Shown here one piece after another: positions 35,256 through 44,496 of a DNA stretch of 64,000 bases. Under the pieces are notes generated by a model. The model made no database searches and was not told where the DNA came from. It saw only the letters and a list, made by a program, of their open reading frames with translations. Each line of letters starts with the position of its first letter. The first letter of the stretch is position 1. The DNA is from Saltatorellus ferox (GTDB taxonomy: Bacteria > Planctomycetota > UBA1135 > GCA-002686595). The stretch covers positions 3,849,524 through 3,913,523 of the forward strand of contig CP036434.1 of NCBI GenBank assembly GCA_007751475.1, read 5' to 3'. A program made the position numbers and the translations under genes.

Positions 35256-37973
35256 ATGACTCCCGGCGACGTCCAGACCTTCACCGCGACTCGAGTCCGC
35301 AAAGACTTCCTTCACTTCTTCGAAGAGCGCGGCCACCGCATCGTGCCCTCGGCCCCGGTCTTCCCCCAGGACGACCCGACGCTGCTCTTCACGAACGCGG
35401 GGATGAACCAGTTCAAGGACGTCTTCCTCGGGACCGGCACGCGCCCCTACAAGCGCGCCGTCGACACCCAGAAGTGCATCCGCGTCCAGGGTAAGCACAA
35501 CGACCTCGAAGAGGTCGGCCGCGACACGTACCACCACACGTTCTTCGAGATGCTCGGGAACTGGTCGTTCGGCGACTACTTCAAGGAGGACGCGATCGTG
35601 TGGTCGTGGACGCTCCTGACCGAGGTGTGGGGGATGCCCAAGGATCGCCTCTGGGTCACGGTCTTCGCGGGCGACGAGAAGGACGGGCTGCCGGCCGACA
35701 CCGAGGCCGAGGAGATCTGGAAGACCAAGACGGACATCGACCCGTCCCACGTCCTGCGCTTCGACAAGTCGGACAACTTCTGGGAGATGGGGGAGACCGG
35801 TCCGTGCGGGCCGTGCACCGAGATCCACATCGACCGCGGCGGGCCGGACAGCGACCCGAACGACGGCGCCGACATCAAGATCGGCGTCAACGCCGGGAAC
35901 GAGCGCTTCATCGAGCTGTGGAACAACGTGTTCATGCAGTTCAACCGCCAGGACGACGGCTCGCTCGTCGAGCTGCCGGCGAAGAGCGTCGACACGGGCA
36001 TGGGCTTCGAACGCGTGCTCGCCGTGCTCCAGGGCAAGTCCTCGAACTACGACACGGACCTCTTCCAGCCGATCTTCCGCGCCATCGAGCGCGTGACCGG
36101 CAAGACCTACCACGCCACGCCCGATGACGAGGCCGACGTCGCGTTCCGCGTGTGCGCGGACCACGTTCGTGCGTTCACCTCGGCCGTGGCCGACGGCGTG
36201 ACGCCTTCGAACGAGGGCCGCGGCTACGTGCTGCGCCGACTCGTGCGCCGCGCGAGCCGCTATGGCCTCCAGCACCTCGGCGCGAAGGAGCCCTTCCTGT
36301 TCGAGGTCGTCGCGGCCGTCGTCGACGTGCTCGGCGAGGCCTTCCCCGAGATGAAGACGCGCAAGGAGCACGTCCAGCTCGTGATGAAGACCGAGGAAGA
36401 GTCGTTCCGCAAGACGCTCGATCGCGGCCTCGTTCAGTTCGAGAAGCTCGCCCAGGCGACGAAGGGCATGGAGATCGACGGCAAGGACGCGTACGAGCTG
36501 TACGCGACCTACGGCTTCCCCCAGGACCTCGTCGAGCTGATGGCGCGCGAGCGCGGGATGTCGGTCGATACAGCCGGCTGGGACGCCGCGCGCGAGGCCC
36601 ACAGCGAGGTCTCGAAGAGCGAGGGCAGCTTCAAGCAGATCCTGTCCGCCGAGGAACTCTCCGGGCTCCCTGGCACCGTGGCGGTCTACCACGAGGACGA
36701 AGGCGGCCGCACCGAGTGCAACGCCGAGGTGGTCCGCTACTTCCCGGCGCTGTCGGATCGCCCCGCGCGCCTGATCCTGGACCGCACGTCGTTCTACGCC
36801 GACGCCGGCGGCCAGGTGGGGGACACGGGCCTCATCGAGGCCCAGGACGGCACGTTCCGCTTCGTGGTCGAGGAGACCAAGAAGATGGGCGATGTCCACG
36901 TGCACATCGGCCAGGTCGACGGCGAGCCCGTCGCAGGCGCGGGCGCGGTCTGCCTCGTGGACGCCGCGCGCCGGAACTCGATCCGCGCGAACCACACGGC
37001 GACGCACCTTCTGCACCAGGCGCTGCGCGACGCGCTCGGCGATCACGTGGCCCAGGCGGGCTCCTACGTCGGCCCCGATCGCCTGCGCTTCGATATCAGC
37101 CACCCGAGCGCCATGTCGGAGGAGGAGATGCTCGAGGTCGAGACGGCCGTGAACGATCGCGTGGCGCGCAACCGCGCCGTCGTGACGAGCGTCGAGACGC
37201 CGGACGAGGCCAAGTCGCGGGGCGCGATGGCGCTCTTCGGCGAGAAGTACGGCGACGAGGTCCGCGTGGTCTCGATCGACGATGACGACGGCGATGCGCG
37301 CCCGTGGTCGCTGGAACTCTGCGGCGGCACCCACGTCGCGCGGACCGGCGACATCGGCCCCTTCGTGATCCTCTCCGAGCGCGCGGTCGCGGCCGGCGTG
37401 CGGCGGATCGAGGCCCTGACCCAGGCGGGCGCGGTGGCGGCGTTCCAGGAGCAGCGCAGGCTGCTCAAGGAGCTCTCGGCCAAGCTGAAGACCTCGCCAG
37501 AGGAACTCGGCGGCCGCATCGACCAGCTCCAGAAGCAGGTCAAGGAGGCCAAGAAGCAGAAGAAGTCGGCTGCGGGCGACCAGGTCACGGCGGCGTTCCA
37601 GCTCGCGAAGACCGAGCTCGAGAAGCGCGGCGGCGTCGTCGCGGGCGCGCTGGACTTCCCGGAACTCGATCGTGACGGGATCCGCCAGCTCGGCGAGCGC
37701 CTGAAGGGCGCCGAGCCGGACCTCGCCCTCGTGCTGTTCGGGCGCGGCGAGCCGGGCTCGAACGCGAGCGGCGTCCCGTTCGTGGCGCTCTGCGCCGGGG
37801 AAGCGCTCGCCAAGGGGATCAGCGCGGGCGACCTCGCGACCAAGGTCAAGGCCCTCCTCGGGGGCGGCGGCGGTGGCCGAGCGGACTCTGCCCAGGGCCA
37901 GGGGGAGCGCGCGGACGCCATCCCGGCGGCCATCCACGAGGTGGTCCAGGTCTTCCAGGTGGCCCTCCGCTGA
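35256..37973 (+). CDS. alaS: Alanyl-tRNA synthetase
   Basis: The product has 905 residues. The class II catalytic core starts with RKDFLHFFEERGHRIVPSAP and includes NAGMNQFKD and GPCGPCTEIH. The editing domain has zinc ligands in HTATHLLHQAL and CGGTHVARTGDIG. A coiled coil (EAKKQKKSAAG region) and the C-terminal C-Ala domain with GGGGGGRADSAQGQG complete the usual architecture. ATG 35256 is chosen as start since it places the conserved core about 15 residues in. It charges tRNA-Ala. The large antisense open frame across this gene is a codon-bias shadow. Confidence 0.97.
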   Translation: MTPGDVQTFTATRVRKDFLHFFEERGHRIVPSAPVFPQDDPTLLFTNAGMNQFKDVFLGTGTRPYKRAVDTQKCIRVQGKHNDLEEVGRDTYHHTFFEMLGNWSFGDYFKEDAIVWSWTLLTEVWGMPKDRLWVTVFAGDEKDGLPADTEAEEIWKTKTDIDPSHVLRFDKSDNFWEMGETGPCGPCTEIHIDRGGPDSDPNDGADIKIGVNAGNERFIELWNNVFMQFNRQDDGSLVELPAKSVDTGMGFERVLAVLQGKSSNYDTDLFQPIFRAIERVTGKTYHATPDDEADVAFRVCADHVRAFTSAVADGVTPSNEGRGYVLRRLVRRASRYGLQHLGAKEPFLFEVVAAVVDVLGEAFPEMKTRKEHVQLVMKTEEESFRKTLDRGLVQFEKLAQATKGMEIDGKDAYELYATYGFPQDLVELMARERGMSVDTAGWDAAREAHSEVSKSEGSFKQILSAEELSGLPGTVAVYHEDEGGRTECNAEVVRYFPALSDRPARLILDRTSFYADAGGQVGDTGLIEAQDGTFRFVVEETKKMGDVHVHIGQVDGEPVAGAGAVCLVDAARRNSIRANHTATHLLHQALRDALGDHVAQAGSYVGPDRLRFDISHPSAMSEEEMLEVETAVNDRVARNRAVVTSVETPDEAKSRGAMALFGEKYGDEVRVVSIDDDDGDARPWSLELCGGTHVARTGDIGPFVILSERAVAAGVRRIEALTQAGAVAAFQEQRRLLKELSAKLKTSPEELGGRIDQLQKQVKEAKKQKKSAAGDQVTAAFQLAKTELEKRGGVVAGALDFPELDRDGIRQLGERLKGAEPDLALVLFGRGEPGSNASGVPFVALCAGEALAKGISAGDLATKVKALLGGGGGGRADSAQGQGERADAIPAAIHEVVQVFQVALR

Positions 37974-38220
37974 TTCTTCGGCCGATCTTTTCCGGGGACG
38001 GGCGTCCGGACCCGCAGTAGTTAGGACGATTTTCTGGCACATCGGGGGGCGAGCTTGTAGCTTGCTCCGCTTGAAACGCCCCTCCGGCTGATGTTCAGCC
38101 TGTGGGGACCTGAGCCCCGGGCTCGGTTTCGGGACTCGCTCCTGACCCCGACCCGCCAATAAGAACTGGCGCCCACCACCGCTACCACAAGCACCGGGCC
38201 CCTGGCACCCCACTGATTCC

Positions 38221-38427
38221 ATGGCACACCCCAAGCGCAGGACCTCGAAGTCCGTCAAGAACAAGCGCCGTTCGCACCTCGCTCTCACGGCTCCGACCGT
38301 CAAGCATTGCCCCCGTTCGGGCGTTCTCAGCCGCTCGCACCGCATCAGCGAAGATGCGACGCACTACGGCTTCGAGAAAGGCGGCACCAAGGGCTTCGTC
38401 GTTTTCGAGAAGGACGACGAGTATTGA
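38221..38427 (+). CDS. rpmF: Ribosomal protein L32
   Basis: This encodes 68 residues starting [19 protein letters not shown], the family signature. One cysteine remains (KHCPRSG) of the zinc-binding set and there is a basic N-terminal half. It is followed by plsX, a nearly universal rpmF-plsX neighbourhood in bacteria that links ribosome production to lipid synthesis. Confidence 0.95.
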   Translation: MAHPKRRTSKSVKNKRRSHLALTAPTVKHCPRSGVLSRSHRISEDATHYGFEKGGTKGFVVFEKDDEY

Positions 38428-38629
38428 TCTCGAGGTTCCGCGCCTGAGGGCTGGCGCCCCGGGACTCGATCCTTCGAGACCGGTGAGCGCGCTGGCCGGG
38501 ACGCGGAACTGAACACGGTTGCCACGAGCCTCCTTCCGAGCCTCTTCCGAGCCCCAGCAGAGCCCTGCGCGCTGACCCTCAGCTCACAGGGTTTCTCGCT
38601 TATGGGCCTCTCTCTTATCTGAGATCCCG

Positions 38630-39634
38630 ATGAACGCGAACCAGCGCATTGCTCTGGACGTCATGGGCGGCGATTCCGCGCCCGCGTGCAACCTCGACGG
38701 CGCCCTTCTGGCCGCCCAGCACGGCCTCGCTCCCGAGCGACTCCTGCTCGTCGGCAACGAAGACGTCATCCGTTCCGGACTCGAAGAGCGCGGTGGCAAC
38801 CCCGGCTTCGACGTCCTGCACGCCCCCGAGGCGATCGGGATGGACGAGAAGCCCGGCGTGGCCCTCCGCGCCAAGCCCCAGTCCTCGATCGCCATCGCCA
38901 CGGGCGCGGTGAAGATGGGGGCCGCGGGTGCCCACGTCAGCATGGGCAACACCGGCGCCGTCGTCGGCGCGGCGACCGTCGGGCTCAAGACGCTCCCCGG
39001 CGTGCGGCGCCCCGGGATCGCCGTGACGCTGGAACTCACGGGCGAGCCCGTGACGATCCTCGACATGGGGGCGAACGTGGTGCCGAAGCCCGAGCACCTC
39101 CTGCAGTACGGGCTCATGGGCGCGGTCCTCACGCGCGACGTCCTGCGGCGCGGGAGCGACAAGGCGGCCGAGAAGCCGCGCGTGGGCCTCCTGAACATCG
39201 GCGAGGAGCCCAGCAAGGGCACGGATCTCCTGCGCGAGGCCCACGGGCTGCTCACGGAGTCTCCGCTGAACTTCATCGGTAACATCGAGGGCGGCGACCT
39301 CTTCAAGGGCGGCGTCGACGTCGTGGTGACGGACGGCTTCACGGGCAACGTCGTGCTGAAGCTGCTTGAGGACTACTCGGGGTTCATGCTGAACCTCGTC
39401 ATGCGCGAGCTGAAGGCCCACGGAGCCCAGTGGGGGCCCGAAGCGCTCAGCAACGTACGCAAGCGGATCGACTACTCCGAGTACGGGGGAGCGCTGCTCC
39501 TCGGCGTCAACGGCATCGTGGTCATCGGGCACGGCCGATCCGACGCGACGGCCGTCAGCAACGCCATCAATCTGGCGCAGCGGACCCTGGACGCCGATGT
39601 GAACGGTCACATCGTGCGCGGGCTCGAGGGCTGA
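38630..39634 (+). CDS. plsX: Phosphate acyltransferase PlsX
   Basis: This encodes 334 residues with the PlsX start IALDVMGGDSAPA, the central VSMGNTGAVVGAA and the late TDGFTGNVVLKL and GVNGIVVIGHGRSD motifs. The enzyme converts acyl-ACP to acyl-phosphate for phospholipid synthesis. A TTATCT element lies 25 bp upstream of the ATG. It is the first enzyme of the fatty-acid/phospholipid cluster plsX-fabH-fabD-fabG-acpP-fabF, all on the plus strand. Confidence 0.97.
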   Translation: MNANQRIALDVMGGDSAPACNLDGALLAAQHGLAPERLLLVGNEDVIRSGLEERGGNPGFDVLHAPEAIGMDEKPGVALRAKPQSSIAIATGAVKMGAAGAHVSMGNTGAVVGAATVGLKTLPGVRRPGIAVTLELTGEPVTILDMGANVVPKPEHLLQYGLMGAVLTRDVLRRGSDKAAEKPRVGLLNIGEEPSKGTDLLREAHGLLTESPLNFIGNIEGGDLFKGGVDVVVTDGFTGNVVLKLLEDYSGFMLNLVMRELKAHGAQWGPEALSNVRKRIDYSEYGGALLLGVNGIVVIGHGRSDATAVSNAINLAQRTLDADVNGHIVRGLEG

Positions 39635-39844
39635 TCGTAGCGGCCCTCTGAGCGCTGTGAGGAGGGTGGGCCCGGGCCATCGGGCCGCCTCACATGCGCC
39701 GCTTTCAAGGGGAGAGGTTGAACCTCGCGCCCCAATGCGTGACAGTCTTGGGCTCCGCCATCGACGCGCCGAGCGCACCTTGGACCCCGTCGCGGGGTCC
39801 GCTCCACTGAATCACTGGCTCCCCGGCAACGGGAGCACCGCACC

Positions 39845-40846
39845 ATGACGAACCTCGTCCGAGTTGGAATCGCCGGAACCGGTCACAGTGTTCCCCCGCG
39901 TGAGGTGACGAACGATGATCTCTCGAAGATCGTCGACACCAACGACGAGTGGATCACGAAGCGCACCGGCATCCGTGCTCGCCGCTTCGTGGACGAGGGA
40001 ACGAACTGTTCCGATCTCTGCACGGAGGCCGCGCGCCAGGCCATCGAGGCCGCCGGGCTCCAGCCCGACGAGATCGACCTGATCATCACGGGCTCGCTCA
40101 CGCAGGACCACCTGATGCCGAGCATCTCGGCGCTCGTCCAGACGAACCTCGGCTGCTCCAAGGCCGGCGCGTTCGACGTGCTGTCCGCGTGCACCGGGTT
40201 CCTCACGGCGCTCGATACCGCCGAGGCGTTCATCGCCTCCGGCCGCGCGAAGAACGTGCTGGCGATCGGCGGCGAGACGCTGTCGCGCTACCTCGACATG
40301 ACGGACCGCACCTCGTGCATCCTGTTCGGCGACGGCGCGGGCGCCGCGGTGCTGCGTCCGCTCGACCAGTGCGGCGACGGCGGCGGCCAGGGCGAAATCC
40401 TCAAGCAAACCCTCGGCTGCGACGGCGAGGGCTACGAGTACATCCACATCCCGGAAGGCGGCTCCGTCCACCCGCACAACCACCCCGACTACGACAAGTC
40501 GAACCACTTCATCCGGGTGAAGGGGCGCGAGGTGTACCGGTTCGCCGTCACGAAGATGACGGAGCTGATCCAGGAAGCGGCGGACGGCTACAGCGCCGAC
40601 GACATCAAGCTCGTGATCCCGCACCAGGTGAACATGCGGATCATCGAGGCCGCGCGCGAGCGCCTCGACTGGCCGATCGAGAAGTTCTTCCTGAACATCG
40701 AGAAGTACGGCAACACGTCGGCGGGCAGCGTGCCGATCGCGCTCGACGAGGCCGTTCGCGAGGGCCGACTGCACAAGGGCGACCTCGTGATCCTCGTCGC
40801 CTTCGGCGCCGGCCTCACCTGGGGCGCGACGCTCATCAAGTGGTAG
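39845..40846 (+). CDS. fabH: 3-oxoacyl-ACP synthase III (KAS III)
   Basis: This encodes 333 residues. The catalytic triad is visible: Cys in DVLSACTGFL (about residue 118), His in IPHQVNMRI (about 260) and Asn in GNTSAGSVP (about 290). TNDEWITKRTGIRAR near the N terminus is typical. FabH starts fatty-acid synthesis by condensing acetyl-CoA with malonyl-ACP. A 210-bp gap to plsX carries no gene. fabD follows after 24 bp. Confidence 0.97.
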   Translation: MTNLVRVGIAGTGHSVPPREVTNDDLSKIVDTNDEWITKRTGIRARRFVDEGTNCSDLCTEAARQAIEAAGLQPDEIDLIITGSLTQDHLMPSISALVQTNLGCSKAGAFDVLSACTGFLTALDTAEAFIASGRAKNVLAIGGETLSRYLDMTDRTSCILFGDGAGAAVLRPLDQCGDGGGQGEILKQTLGCDGEGYEYIHIPEGGSVHPHNHPDYDKSNHFIRVKGREVYRFAVTKMTELIQEAADGYSADDIKLVIPHQVNMRIIEAARERLDWPIEKFFLNIEKYGNTSAGSVPIALDEAVREGRLHKGDLVILVAFGAGLTWGATLIKW

Positions 40847-40870
40847 TGTCGCCCTGACCTCTCAAGCACC

Positions 40871-41830
40871 ATGACCAACGCATCGAACATGACGCCCGCA
40901 CTTCTGTTCCCGGGCCAGGGCGCCCAGGCCGAAGGCATGGGCAAGGACTGGGCCGAGGCTTTCCCCGAGGCCGCTGAGATCTGGAGCCAAGCCGACGAGG
41001 TCCTCGGTTTCTCGCTCTCGAAGGCGTGCTGGGAGAGCGGCGAGGAGGTCAACCGGACCGACATCGCGCAGCCCGGCATCTTCACGACCGGCGTGGCGAT
41101 CCTCAGCGTGCTCGAAGCGCGCGGGTTCGATCGCTTCTCGGCGCCGATGACGGCCGGGCTCTCGCTCGGCGAGTACACGGCGCACTGGGCGGCGGGGACC
41201 TTCGACTTCGCGTCGGGCCTGCGGCTGGTGCGCCTGCGCGGCGAGGCCATGCAGGCCGCGTCCGAGGCGAACCCGAGCGGCATGATGAGCCTGATGGGGG
41301 CGACGGACGAGCAGGCGGAAGCGCTCGCGAAGGTCGGCTCCGAGTTCGGCATCTGCCAGGTCGCGAACCTGAACGCGCCGGGCCAGCTCGTGCTGTCGGG
41401 CGAACACCCCGCGCTCGACGCGGTCGAAGCGGCCGCGAAGGATCACGGCGTGCGGCGGGTGCGGAAGCTCGTCGTCGCGGGCGGTTTCCACAGCGAGTGC
41501 ATGCGGCCCGCGGCGGACAAGCTCGCGGCCGCGCTCGAGGAAACCGAGATCCACGCGCCAAAAATTCGCGTGATTTCGAACGTCACGGCGGCGCCCGTCG
41601 AGACTGTCGAGGCCGTCAGGGAAACCCTCGCCACGCAGGTTTGCGCCCCGGTGCTGTGGGAGAAATCGATGCGCTGGGCGATCGAACAGGGCCAAAACCG
41701 CTTCCTGGAGCCCGGTCCGGGCACGATTCTGGCCGGAATCCTGCGGAAGATAGACCAAGAACCGGAAGTCGTGCCCGCGGCTCAGCCGGGGGACGTCGAC
41801 GCGGCCCTCGCGTCCGCGAACGCGTCTTGA
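40871..41830 (+). CDS. fabD: Malonyl-CoA:ACP transacylase
   Basis: This encodes 319 residues. PGQGAQAEGMG near the start and the nucleophile elbow GLSLGEYTA (about residue 92-100, with Leu in place of the usual His after the first Gly) identify FabD. GGFHSECM holds the partner His (about 205). QVCAPVLWEKSM is the usual C-terminal motif. The gene lies 24 bp after fabH and probably shares its message. Confidence 0.96.
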   Translation: MTNASNMTPALLFPGQGAQAEGMGKDWAEAFPEAAEIWSQADEVLGFSLSKACWESGEEVNRTDIAQPGIFTTGVAILSVLEARGFDRFSAPMTAGLSLGEYTAHWAAGTFDFASGLRLVRLRGEAMQAASEANPSGMMSLMGATDEQAEALAKVGSEFGICQVANLNAPGQLVLSGEHPALDAVEAAAKDHGVRRVRKLVVAGGFHSECMRPAADKLAAALEETEIHAPKIRVISNVTAAPVETVEAVRETLATQVCAPVLWEKSMRWAIEQGQNRFLEPGPGTILAGILRKIDQEPEVVPAAQPGDVDAALASANAS

Positions 41831-41918
41831 TGCCCGCGGAGGCGGGGGCTAGGCTCCCCGCCCTCGAAGTGCGACACTGAACGACGCCCCCTAAACATTC
41901 CTCTCCACTCTCTCATCC

Positions 41919-42683
41919 GTGACTGACTCGAACTCCACTGCCCGTCCGCTCCAGGGACAGGTCGCGCTCGTCACCGGCGCCAGCCGCGGCATCGGCCGCG
42001 CGATCGCCGAGACCCTCGCGAGGGCCGGCGCCCGCGTGGTCTGCGTGGCGACCTCCGAGGCCAACGTGGTCGAGACGGCGAAGGCGTGCGCGGCCCACGA
42101 GCCGGGCGCGAAGGCGTACGGCGTGGACGTGTCCGACACGAACGCCGTGGCGGACCTCGTGAAGGAAGTGACCACCGAGTACGGCGGCATCGACATCCTC
42201 GTGAACAACGCAGGGATCACGCGCGACCAGCTCCTGATGCGCATGGCCGAGGACGACTTCGACCGCGTGATCGCCGTGAACCTCAAGGGCACCTGGAACT
42301 TCGTCAAGGCGGCCGCGCGGCCCCTGATGAAGGCGGGCAGCGGCCGGATCATCAACATCGCGTCCGTCGTCGGCGTCACCGGCAACGCGGGCCAGGCCAA
42401 CTACGCGGCCAGCAAGGCCGGCGTCATCGGCCTCACGAAGTCGACGGCCAAGGAACTCTCGGGCCGCGGGGTCACCTGCAACGCGATCGCGCCGGGCTTC
42501 ATCGAGACCGACATGACCTCGGACATCCCCGAAAACGAGCGTGGCAAGCTCATGGGCGCCATCCCCCTGGGCCGTATGGGCTCGGCGGATGACATTGCGG
42601 CTGCTACGCTCTTCCTGGCCGGCCCGACCGGCTCCTACATCACCGGACAGACCTTGATCGTCGACGGCGGCCTCAGCCTCTAA
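41919..42683 (+). CDS. fabG: 3-oxoacyl-ACP reductase
   Basis: This encodes 254 residues from a GTG start at 41919. The SDR features are [13 protein letters not shown] (cofactor binding, about 18-30), NNAGITRD, the catalytic Ser region INIASVVG, and the Y-x3-K motif YAASKAG (about 162). The C terminus [12 protein letters not shown] is typical of FabG. It reduces 3-ketoacyl-ACP with NADPH. It is part of the fab cluster; an 88-bp gap to fabD holds no gene. Confidence 0.96.
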   Translation: MTDSNSTARPLQGQVALVTGASRGIGRAIAETLARAGARVVCVATSEANVVETAKACAAHEPGAKAYGVDVSDTNAVADLVKEVTTEYGGIDILVNNAGITRDQLLMRMAEDDFDRVIAVNLKGTWNFVKAAARPLMKAGSGRIINIASVVGVTGNAGQANYAASKAGVIGLTKSTAKELSGRGVTCNAIAPGFIETDMTSDIPENERGKLMGAIPLGRMGSADDIAAATLFLAGPTGSYITGQTLIVDGGLSL

Positions 42684-42847
42684 GGAAGCTGGAGCCTCCC
42701 GGCAAGCCTGCTCCTCGGAGTGGCGCTCGCCTCGGTCAGGCCTTTTACCCACCCCCAGCGGAATCGCAATTGTCGCGACCCGCAACCCCAGCCTCGGCGC
42801 GCTCCGCGCTCCGGAGCGACAAGACCCCCCGCTACGGAGAGTACGAA

Positions 42848-43090
42848 GTGAGCGATTCCTCAATCGAAGACCGCGTCAAGAAGATCGTCTGTGACCAGAT
42901 GGGCACGACCCCGGACAAGATCTCCCTGGAGACCTCGTTCATCAACGACCTCGGCGCGGACTCGCTTGACACGGTTGAGCTGGTCATGGAGTTCGAGGAC
43001 GAGTTCGAGATCAACATCCCGGACGAAGACGCAGAGAAGATCCAGACCGTGGGCGCGGCCGTCGACTACATCGGCGCCAAGCTCCAGTAG
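42848..43090 (+). CDS. acpP: Acyl carrier protein
   Basis: This encodes 80 residues from GTG 42848; a longer frame upstream is not ACP-like. The phosphopantetheine attachment Ser is in [13 protein letters not shown] (about residue 41). The acidic helix [18 protein letters not shown] and the tail TVGAAVDYI are standard. It lies between fabG and fabF as in many bacteria. Confidence 0.96.
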   Translation: MSDSSIEDRVKKIVCDQMGTTPDKISLETSFINDLGADSLDTVELVMEFEDEFEINIPDEDAEKIQTVGAAVDYIGAKLQ

Positions 43091-43207
43091 TCCGGAACTG
43101 CCCCGGCAGTCCGAGACGCTAGCTCGACCACTCGGGAGATCCCGGGGGCCCAAGGCCCCTGGGTTTCCAACACCCCTCATCCGCTCCTTCGCCGGAGCCA
43201 CCAGGCC

Positions 43208-44452
43208 ATGCGCCGTGTCGTCATTACAGGAATCGGCACCGTCAACGCGCTCGGTCTCGACGTCGCCACTTCCTACCCGCGCATCCTCGCGGGCGAGAAC
43301 GGCGTGTCGACGATCACTCGTTTTGACACCGAAGGAATCTCCGCCACCATCGCGGCCCAGGTCGACTGGGATCCAGAGGCGTGCGGCTTCGACGTGAAGG
43401 ATCAGCGCAAGCTGGACCCGTTCACGATGTGGGCGATGATGGCCTCCGACGAGGCGTTGCAGGACGCCGGGATGGAGAAGCCGAACGACCTGCCCCAGGA
43501 GCAGCGCGAGCGCATCGGTACGATCATCGGAACCGGCATCGGCGGCATCACGGGCATCCTGGAGCAGCACGACGTGCTGAAGGAGCGCGGCGCGCGCCGC
43601 GTGAGCCCGCACTTCATTCCAAGGATCATGCCGAACGCCGTCAGCGGCCAGGTCGCGATCCGTCACGGGCTGATGGGCACCGCGTTCACGACCTCCAGCG
43701 CGTGCGCGTCGGCCGGTCACGCGATCGGCATGGCGTGGCGAGCGATCCAGTGGGACGACTGCGACGTCGTCGTCACGGGCGGCGCGGAGTCGGCGATGAC
43801 GCCCCTGTCGATGGCGGGTTTCGCCTCGGCGAAGGCGCTCTCGACGCGCAACGACGCGCCGGAGCTGGCGAGCCGTCCGTTCGACAAGGACCGCGACGGC
43901 TTCGTGATGGGGGAGGGTGCGGGCATCCTCGTCCTCGAGGAGTACGAGCACGCGAAAGCCCGGGGCGCGAAGATCTACGCCGAGGTCAAGGGCTACGGCT
44001 CGACCGACGACGCGTTCCACATCACCGCGCCGAAGGAAGACGGCTACGGCCCGATGCGCGCGATGCAGGAAGCCCTGCGGCACGCGGGCGTGAACCCGGA
44101 CCAGGTCGAGTACATCAACGCGCACGGCACGAGCACGGCGTACAACGATTCCATCGAGACCACGGCGCTGCACCGCGTTTTCGGTGATCACGCCAAGAAG
44201 CTGGCCGTGAACTCGACGAAGTCGATGGTCGGGCACCTGCTCGGCGGCGCGACCGCCGTGGAGCTCGTGGTGACGGCCCTCGCGATCAAAAACGCCGAGG
44301 TCCACCCGACGCGCAACTACACGACGCCGGATCCCGCCTGCGACCTGGACTATGTCCCAGGCTCAGCGCGCCAGCTCGTGATCCAGAACGCCCTGTGCAA
44401 CTCGCTGGGCTTCGGCGGTCACAATGTGTCGATCTGCATCGGCAAGGTCTAG
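43208..44452 (+). CDS. fabF: 3-oxoacyl-ACP synthase II (KAS II)
   Basis: This encodes 414 residues. The active-site Cys is in TTSSACASAGHAIG (about residue 164), His in NAHGTSTAYND (about 306), and Lys/His in NSTKSMVGHLLGG (about 338-343). The N-terminal RRVVITGIGTVNALG is the family start. It elongates acyl chains. It ends the fab cluster, and the gene for a sugar-nucleotide enzyme follows after 44 bp. Confidence 0.97.
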   Translation: MRRVVITGIGTVNALGLDVATSYPRILAGENGVSTITRFDTEGISATIAAQVDWDPEACGFDVKDQRKLDPFTMWAMMASDEALQDAGMEKPNDLPQEQRERIGTIIGTGIGGITGILEQHDVLKERGARRVSPHFIPRIMPNAVSGQVAIRHGLMGTAFTTSSACASAGHAIGMAWRAIQWDDCDVVVTGGAESAMTPLSMAGFASAKALSTRNDAPELASRPFDKDRDGFVMGEGAGILVLEEYEHAKARGAKIYAEVKGYGSTDDAFHITAPKEDGYGPMRAMQEALRHAGVNPDQVEYINAHGTSTAYNDSIETTALHRVFGDHAKKLAVNSTKSMVGHLLGGATAVELVVTALAIKNAEVHPTRNYTTPDPACDLDYVPGSARQLVIQNALCNSLGFGGHNVSICIGKV

Positions 44453-44496
44453 CAGCCATCCCCAACCCGCCCCGCGCGAGAGCGCCTCGAGAGACC

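Noticed and set aside
34830..38345. 1171-residue antisense open frame across recA end and alaS
   Set aside because: It is the reverse shadow of GC-biased codons of alaS; its translation is His/Arg/Asp/Leu-rich low complexity and alaS is certain.
42860..44305. 481-residue antisense open frame over acpP/fabF, and a similar 547-residue one over 44449-46092
   Set aside because: Both are codon-bias shadows of fabF and the UAP1-like gene; no domain is recognisable.
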